64,000 bases of DNA from Aurelia coerulea. Taxonomy: Eukaryota > Cnidaria > Scyphozoa > Semaeostomeae > Ulmaridae. The translations under genes were made by a program, and so were the position numbers. The DNA is taken from positions 6,663,501 through 6,727,500 of the forward strand of contig CM076949.1 of the NCBI GenBank assembly GCA_039566865.1, in the 5' to 3' direction. A model generated the notes under the pieces. That model was not told where the DNA came from, did not search any database, and saw only the letters and a list, made by a program, of their open reading frames with translations. Positions 31,801 through 40,800 of this stretch are shown here, in pieces (positions within the stretch are counted from its first letter, which is position 1; each line of letters starts with the position of its first letter).

Positions 31801-34800
31801 TCTTCCCCTGGCCTTTGATCTTTCAAGATATGCAGATATTTTGATAGAATTCCTTCAAGAAAATTATGAGGATAAACTGATGAATGGTGAAACTCCAGAT
31901 TTTGAAACTGCCAAGAAGTGCCAAGAAGTTTCCAAGAGAGCAGAGATGATCTTGTCCAAGGCAACAAGAAATAGTGAAGTCATTAGGTTGCTGAAAAAGG
32001 AAAAGATGAGAGAAAGGAGGGTGGATGCATTCCTGAAGGGTAAAGTTATTGAGGAATACTGCTACGAATCACATTTGCTGATCTAAGAACTGAGACGAAA
32101 CATTGCGGTTGCATGACATTGAACGTAGACAAGTTCTTATGGATACCTTTGTTTGAACTTGTTTGCTCAATTTTTTCTATGTTGAAGAAATAGTCCCTGT
32201 ACAAAACAGTAATCCTAAGCTTAGAAATAATATGGCCATACTTAAGCTATGCCACCTCCCAAGGCTGACCTCCCCTGCAATTGTTTTGGTCCGTCACCAG
32301 CATGCTCGTCTAGTCTAGCAACAGAACATGCACCTTAGACAAACCTGCTTTTGGTCAACCAAAACTACTGCAAGTGGAGGTCACCTGTAAGGTAGAAGTA
32401 ATGTAAGGGTATAAGAACAACAGTACATGATTCTTTGCACTGTTACCTGATCCTTATACAGCTTAAGTTCTGTTTATCGTACTGTTAAAGTACTGTGAAT
32501 TGGAGCTAATTGGCATATTTTGGTAAAAACTACTGTTAAGGTCAGCTTTTCCTCTGGTTAGAGAACTGCTAAACAATTTAGTAGTATGTCCGTAAGACTG
32601 TTAAGCTATGGCCTGACTGTTTTGTACAGGTTTGTTCCAACGTTTAGTTTACAGTATAATGCTACAGACATGCCAGCATTAACAAGATATATTCATTGTC
32701 TTTGGAATAGCCCCCATAAAATATGCAGTTTTTCAGGTAACTGCTTGATGCTATAAATTTTTCAAAATTGCTTGTTACGACGTTTGATCCTAGACTTGAA
32801 TCTAGCACCCAAATTTTGGTCTACATACAGTACAAGTCCCACATTCCTGGTGTTGTTGGTTTTGTGTCAATAAAAAGTTTGAAGATTGTGTCTCAAAGCT
32901 ATTTTAAGAAGGAAACTGTACAAACCTCCAGCATAATGCATGAATTACGATAAACACTAGGAGCGTAAAATGTTGTATCTAGGCTAAGGTTTGGGTACTA
33001 TCTCTAAATTTGGGAGAATAATTTTCATGAAAGCAAATTTTCATAAAAATTGCCACAACACGACCTTTATGTTAGTTGATAAGGTATTTTATATTAAGAC
33101 TGCCTCCTCAAATGAATTATTGAGCATACCACGTAGAAATGATTAAAGGGTTGGGTTCAACGAGAAAATTCACTCAGCTGATGATTTCCTCGGTGCAAAC
33201 CTGAGGCATATTACTGAACAGTTTTTTTAATGGAGGAAAAGTATTTTGTTCGTGCTATTCTTGGAAATTGCAGTCAAGGTGAAAGGGAGTTTGGGAATTT
33301 TCAAGAGAAATTGTTACATGCAAACAATCACTGAATGAAATGCCCCCCCCCCCGACTTTATATCCCGAATGGGTTTTGGTTTATGAAAGTCACTTAGAAA
33401 GAATCTTAGTGAATTTCGCAAGAATATGCACCCTTGATGCTTAAGATACTGTTTAATATATGGAGGAAGGCTAACCCTCTTTGCCTAGATCTCACCCTCT
33501 GGTCTAATCCTTTGCAAAATTCTTTTTCGTTTATATTTGCCCGTCACTTTATTCGATTTATATCTGAAAGGTATTCGGTTTTTGGCTGCTCTACTACCAG
33601 GTGATTCAGCCAAAAAAGTTCCCACTTTCGAAAATTAGTAGCACCACGAGTCCTTCATGGATTTGAATTATTCAAATTCTAATAAAAAGCCAAAAAATCT
33701 AAGAATTTTTGTGATTTTTCTCGTCTTCCTACGAGCACTGCAAATATAGGTAAATTCAACTTTACAAAAATGTCATGGTTGCAAAATGACTGAAAAAGGG
33801 CTAAAACACTTGATCAAATTGTTACGACTCTCCTCACACAGAACTTACGCACAGGCGTTTCACCTCTCTCAAGAGTTATAAGAAATAGATTCTCAAACAG
33901 ATACTAAAGATTTTTAATCTCATGGCAATAAATGTGCAGACGATATCTCTCGCCCATGAGAAAATTGCATTTTCTCTGTTGTTCTGAGCGAAGAGTCCTT
34001 TATGATTTGATCAAGTATTTTAGGCCTTTTTCGGTCATTTTGCAACCACAAAGTTTTTGTAAACTTGAATTTACCAATTTTCCCAGTGCTCTTAAGAAGA
34101 CGAGAAAAATCACAAAAATACTTCAATCTTTTGACTGTCAAGCAAATATTGATTCATTGCAATCCATCCAGTACTCTTGATGCTACGAATTTTCAAAATT
34201 GGGAACTTTTTTCTGGTTCACCCGGTATATAATTATTATGTTATATTATATTATTTTATATTATATTTATGTACTAACAGTACATTACATTATTTAGATA
34301 GCTGACATTTCATAGGAATATTTACGAACATAATATAGAGTTTATAGAGTATTGATTTATTGGTCGTTCACAATTAGATAAATGCATAAAGTTTATAATA
34401 TTTATTTTATTTATCTTATATAAACAATTTGTTGTGTTCACGTTCACATACCAAATGCATTAAGCATTTTGTAGTAAGTTTTCGACTCTTCTTTGTTTCT
34501 CTCGCCTCCAAACGCCGCTTATATCATTATTTTTAGCTTGCGTGAAGCCTCGACTCTTCAACTTTTCCCTTTAGGAGTTGAGGGAAGAAGTTGAGAAGGC
34601 TCCTATTATTTTTGGAAACAAAACGGAGGTCATTGTGAAAATGTACATTTGAAACGAAGATGGGCTGATCATCATCACCGTTAGACTACGAGTGGACCCA
34701 TTGCTCATAGGTCGTAACACTTGCTATGGTCGTATGAATTAAGATCTTCCGCCATTCAGTTCTCTTATGCATTATACTGTTCTTATGAACCAATCAGATA

Positions 34801-37800
34801 TGTGCCTTTGCAGAGAATATTAATGGAGCCGCTTAGTTTTCTCGATTAACGAAATTGTAGCTTCCAAAATTTTGATTTCGTAGAGCTACTAGTCATGATT
34901 TAGCTCGTGAAGTTTTCCTTAGGTCATCCCTTCGATTAAAGGGAATTTAAGCATATAAGTGGCTCAAGCCACTTGCAGTCAAACTCCAGCCTATCAGATA
35001 TCAGGATTTCCTGCTGACGTAGATTAGTTACCCAAATATGATGCGGCACGTGTATGGGCCTATTGTCTCTGCAATGTTATTTTTATCGAAGGCTTATATA
35101 TGCTTAGATTCCCTTTAAATGACTTCTGTGATAAAGGGAGGGGTTTTTAGGCCTGTCCCGATGCGATGTACCAAAATTAAATCACGTTAGATTTGGGATA
35201 GGCGGCGACAAATTCGTAAATTGAAGCAAACTAATTTCAATAGTTTTTCTGTCGCATTTTTAATAGATTTCGTAAGCATTTTGCCGTGTATGAACCAAGC
35301 CCAAGACATACCAATTTATAGATCTATTCCAATGCACTCTTTGTGGTATCTGAAAATGATCATGCTCTAACCACCTTGTATTATTTTGCAGCCGAGGTAT
35401 ATTGCAAATTTGTTGAAGTCAGCAGAGGTGCGGAAGAGAGAACAAGAAAGGAGAGTGGAGAGAACAGTGCAAAAAGAAAGAGAACAAGAAGGCGATGAGT
35501 TCGCAGATAAAGAATCATTTGTTACCTCGGCGTATCCTTTCATTTATAATCGATACTTATACCGGGTGTCCCAAAAAGTATACAGATGTGGTTGGCTTCA
35601 GCGATGTGAATTTAGCTTTAATCAATGGCTAATTACTCTCAAAATGTTCTTCGATAGTTAACTTGAACATAGGTACTTCGCTAGTTGGTATTGGCGCTTT
35701 GATAGCAGACATATTAATCTTCAAAGCTCAAATTTGCATCCACCTGCAAACCAGAGCTTTGGCCCTTTAATCGAAACAAATTATTGAGGCACTGCGGATA
35801 AATCAACGATAGCCTTGATGAAATTTGAATAATGTTAGATCTTATCATATTCTGTTTGCCAGAAGTCACCCATTGGGCAGTTTCTTAATTGCTCTTTAAT
35901 TTTAGTTTTTAATTTTGATGTGCTTCAAGAATTTGCTTAGGCCAAAGGCCAACGCTCTTGTTTGCAATTGGGAACAAATTTGAGCTCTCAAGATTATTAT
36001 TTCTGCTTTCAGAAGACCAATGCTAATAAACGACGTATCCATGTTCAAGTTAAAGATAATTCAGAAATACCGGGTGAGTCAGAAAAAACGTGGGGTGTTT
36101 GGCGGACTGTGGCGTTGCGTTTAGCCAACCGACCGTTGTGAACTAAATCATTCCGTGCAGCCATAAATCTGACTTAGATCATAAACTTTTCCCCATCGAA
36201 ATCGGTCATGTGATTCGTTATTTAAAAAAGATTTTTCATCCTAATACTTGTATGGGAGCTAATAAACGACGTATCCATGTTCAAGTTAAAGATATTGAGT
36301 TACTGAAGAAGATGAAAATCGAAACGTTTAAAAAGTCGTAGTATATTTCTGAATTATCTTTGAAATATTTTATACGCTTTGGCTCTTGAATTATCATGTT
36401 CAAGTTAACTATTGTAGAACATTTTGAGAGTGATTAGCCATTGGTGAAAGCTAAATTCACATCGCGGGACCAACCAAATCTATATACTTTTTTGGGGCTT
36501 GAATAGTTATTTACATAGTAATTGAGGAAGCCCATGATTTATTATCAATACTTATACTTATCTCTGTCAGATTTACAGAGCCACGTGTACCGAGAGTCGT
36601 TTATCTTGTTTACAAAGCTCCAAAAGCAAGTAGAGCCTTCGCCGTAATTGTTGTCGATACAGCAGAGATGAATTTTGTGAAACAAAGGAAAGATTGCCTG
36701 TCAGAAATATTTACTAAAAATTCGACATGCAGTATGAAAAATTTGAGAATCATTGCAATTGATATTCAAGTCCCACGGGTGAAAACAGTAATGGTCAGCG
36801 AGCATTCTCATATCGTGGTGCTGGAGTGTGGAGCCTCTTGGATTATGGAGTCAAGCAGACATCCTCTTTCAAGGAATTTAAAGACGCTTTGAAATAGTTT
36901 ACTTTTTTTTACTTCTTTATCGTTTATTTATTTATTAAGGTACCTTATTGATTGACGGGGTTACCGTGGTTAAAGAATTTAAAATGAATGCATGAATGAA
37001 TGGATGAATGAATGGATGAATGAATGAATGCATGAATGAATGAATGAATGAATACAATTTTGTTCAAGACAAAGCAATTAAGCAGCCTCAAGAATACATT
37101 TCACACCTTTAACGCAGCCGACCATAGTTATTTGCTTTCTCTATTTATTTTGATTTGATTTCTTCCCTTGCTTGATGATACTCTTTTGATGAGTTTGGCC
37201 AGGTCTGGCAATAGATATAAGCAAAATTGATAAACAGAAGAACAAATCTGTTGGGCAGCTATTTTGCAGCAGATCAAATTGGACTTCACAGCCGCATTAA
37301 AAGAAAAGTAGCTCCATTTTCAGAAAGTAGCTAATTCATAGAAGACTCTTTGTGAGATCTGAAGATTATCTGGTGTCCATCGCCATAACATTTATCTATT
37401 AGACTTTTTGAGGATCAGACTTTTGAGGCTGGAGTCTGCTGTAATCGCACCATCAACCGTCTTCGTGACTCACCAGAAGGTGTCCTTCCATTAAGAGGCC
37501 ACTTTCTTTCGATAAAAATATGTTCGTTGCGTGTGGTACTATGTAACTGAACAGTAATATGATAAATAAATGATTTAAGTACCAAAAATAGCTTAGATGT
37601 TAAAAACACGACGTTTCGAGCATATACCTTGACGTTTCGAGCATATACGACTTGATAACGAGTATATGCTCGAAACGTCATGTTTTAAACATCTAAGCTA
37701 TTTTTGGGACTTAAATCATTTATTTATCATATCACTTTCTTTCGAACTTGCTATTGAACCACGTTTAATGAAATACTTTCGTTTGTGTGTTCACGGGCGA

Positions 37801-40800
37801 TAATGTACCGTTAAGTTTGCCTGCGATACTATAATGTGACCCAAACTTTATTCTTGCCTATCCCATCGAGTTATCTTCTTTTCTTTTTCACTGGATTACC
37901 AAGTGTTAGACACTCGATTAATGTAAAACAGGCGGTCAAAAACTTAGGCCTAGCGTGACAACAACAATAACGATATCAAATCGAGGCTGATCGATGACGT
38001 AATCGATACTAAGAAAAGTGTCTCTTTTGGGGGGTAAATATAAAAAACAAAAACTACACGAAGCATAAAATTATAAACAATACGATTGTTCATACATTTC
38101 ACACAAGCAAGCATGATAATGCTGTTTCTTTTGTTTTGGCTCCTTTCAACTTTGCCTGAGTGCCGCCATTACTGGACTAAATTTCAAACTGGTTTTTGCA
38201 CCTAAGCTCCTACGCAGTGATGCTTCTTATCAGGATGGTTAATGATCGATAGATATCGTTTGTAATCACAATTTATTCCTTGACATCTGAAAGATACCGA
38301 CAGAAGATGATTGACCAAGCTGAGGAGGAGGAAAGACTACGCAAACAAGATGAGGCAGACGGTATGTACTTACTTCAGAATTATTTTCAATTTCATTTTC
38401 AGTACCATTGTACTCTCCTCCGCCGGACCACGGAACGGAACTACGGAACCAAGAACCATGGACTAAAGAACTACGGAACCAAGAACCATGGACTACGGAA
38501 CTAGAAACCGGCGGAGGAGAGTAGTACCATTGATAAAACTTTACGTTATGGAAAATATGGAGAGATGAACCATTTTGCAAAGTCTAGGTAAGGGTATTCA
38601 GGGTTTCTAATATTGTGCTTACTTTAGAATTATTTTCAATTTCATTTTCAGTATCATTGATAAGACTTTACTTTATGGAAAATATGGAGAGATAACCATT
38701 TTGTAAAGTCTAGGCAAGGGTATTCAGGGTTTCTAATATTGTGCTTACTTCAGAATTATTTCAATTTATTTTCAGTATCATTGTATAAGCTTTACTTTAT
38801 GGAAAATATGGAGAGATGAACCATTTTGCAAAGTCTAAGCAAGGGTATTCAGTGTTTCTAATATTTTTAGGAAGAGAGTTATTTAAAGAAGAAGCCTTTT
38901 CAAGGTTTTTGGGAGTTTATTGATCGTAATAGACCATGCATTTAATGAGAAATAGCGCCGGATATTACCGGAGCTGCCTAGCGAGAGGTACAAGCCCTGT
39001 TTATCCTGTGTCCGAATAAAGATATTTTGTATTTGTACGATCTTCCTGGCAAAATCAGGCTTGCCGGAATTGATATCACTTAAGATGCCAGATAGGGAAT
39101 CACAAATAGTATGACGATAAAGGTTTCGTGCATCCATAACACCAGTTCGTTTAACAAGTCAGCAAGTGAAAAGTTACAATATTTGACAGTCCAGTGCAAA
39201 TTTCTAGGCCAGCGTGAATCGTGCTTACTTTACTTTGCCGAGCTACTTGCTTGAACATATTGTACACAAGGCTTCCGCACTCCTTTCTATTTGGAGTCCT
39301 TTCTGTCAAATGCATTTTCTACAATCCGATGTTGTCCCTTAGCTGGTCAACATAGGTATATCTTGATCTGCCGGGTTGTCATAGCAATAGCAGGTTGCTC
39401 GTCAATTCTGAAGGACGAAATCAGTAACATGAATCAAGTGACTAGGCCATAATGAAATGAAGTGTCGTTTGGAAGAACTTCACTGCTCGGTCACATATCA
39501 TCAGAGCATCAAAAAACGGTAATCACGAAGCTTAGTTTATGTAAAAGAAAAGGATGAAAGACGAAAATCGAAAATACACGGAAGTTGTCCCTAGATATGT
39601 AAATACAGATACGAGAGGTCCAAGCGACTATACATGAAAGCCAAACTTCGGGGATAGTAGGATGTTGAGATCCTTTCAAGAGATCGTTTCGATGTGTACA
39701 AAATAGGAAAAGACAGATGGATATTGAAAGTCCGAGGACACATATTTACCATTCAACCGCTGAAATTTTCTTCCCTGGTAAGGATAAGTTTTGTATCTTT
39801 TATCTCTTGCAACATATCTTGGATAGTTGCATACTAAGCTTAATTTTTTGTTTGAATATTCAGCCAAGCATGATGTCAGAAAGCAAAAGGATCTGTCACA
39901 ATTCTATCGAAATCTTTTGGATAATAATGTTGCAATGGGTGCAAGTCAAGACCAAACAGAGAATCCAGAAAAGAAAATTAAAGGAAATAAGAAAGGTGGA
40001 GAAACGATAGTTGAGAGGGACGTAAAACAGGAGGTGTTATCTGAGAGTGATGATGAAACGACTCATCCAGGAAAGAAAGGTCAAGAATCACCGAGCGGAG
40101 GTCAAAGAAGAGGGGGACAAAGGGGAGAAGGTCAAAGGAGGGAAGGTCAGAGGTCAGGATCAAGATCGCCGAGTAATGGAAAGGGTTCTAGTAAGATAAT
40201 AGAGGAAGAGTCAAGGAGCAGAACCGTAGAATCTAGGCGTAATGAAGAGAAAGGTAGAAAGAGGCACGATACAAGCACGGAAAGCTCAAATTCAGAAACG
40301 GAGAAGAAACAACGGGAAAGAAGATCAAAGAAGCAAGATGAATATAGACCAGCAATTGAAGGGGAGGAGGGGAGAGGGGGTTCAACAAGGAAAGAGAGGC
40401 AAATGAAGCTAAACAAATTGAGACGCGAGGCATCCTCGTCAGATTCAGAAGTGAATCAGGGTACAAGAAAACATCAGTACATTGGGAATAAGACGAAACC
40501 AGATAAGAAAAGAGAAAGATCGGAAGACAGTAGTGATGAATATTCAAAGATCTTGCCTCTGCATTTAGCCAAAGAAAAATTGAAGTCGAGGAAAGAGAGT
40601 AAAGGACGCCATTATCGAAGACGGGAATCGTCAGCAGAAGAATCTGATTCATCACCTGATCGGAAGCAGAGGTCAAATGTCAAAGATGAAAAGTCAAGAG
40701 AGAAGGTTGGAAGTGAAAAGACAGAGGACGCAAAGGAGGGCAGGAAGGGTCAATCCGATGTTGCTAGACGTAGATCTAAAGACAAGGCCGTCAGTCACAA

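Noticed and set aside
40233..40676. 147-codon minus ORF opposite NSRP1 exon 7
   Set aside because: Antisense shadow of a purine-rich RS/KE coding region.
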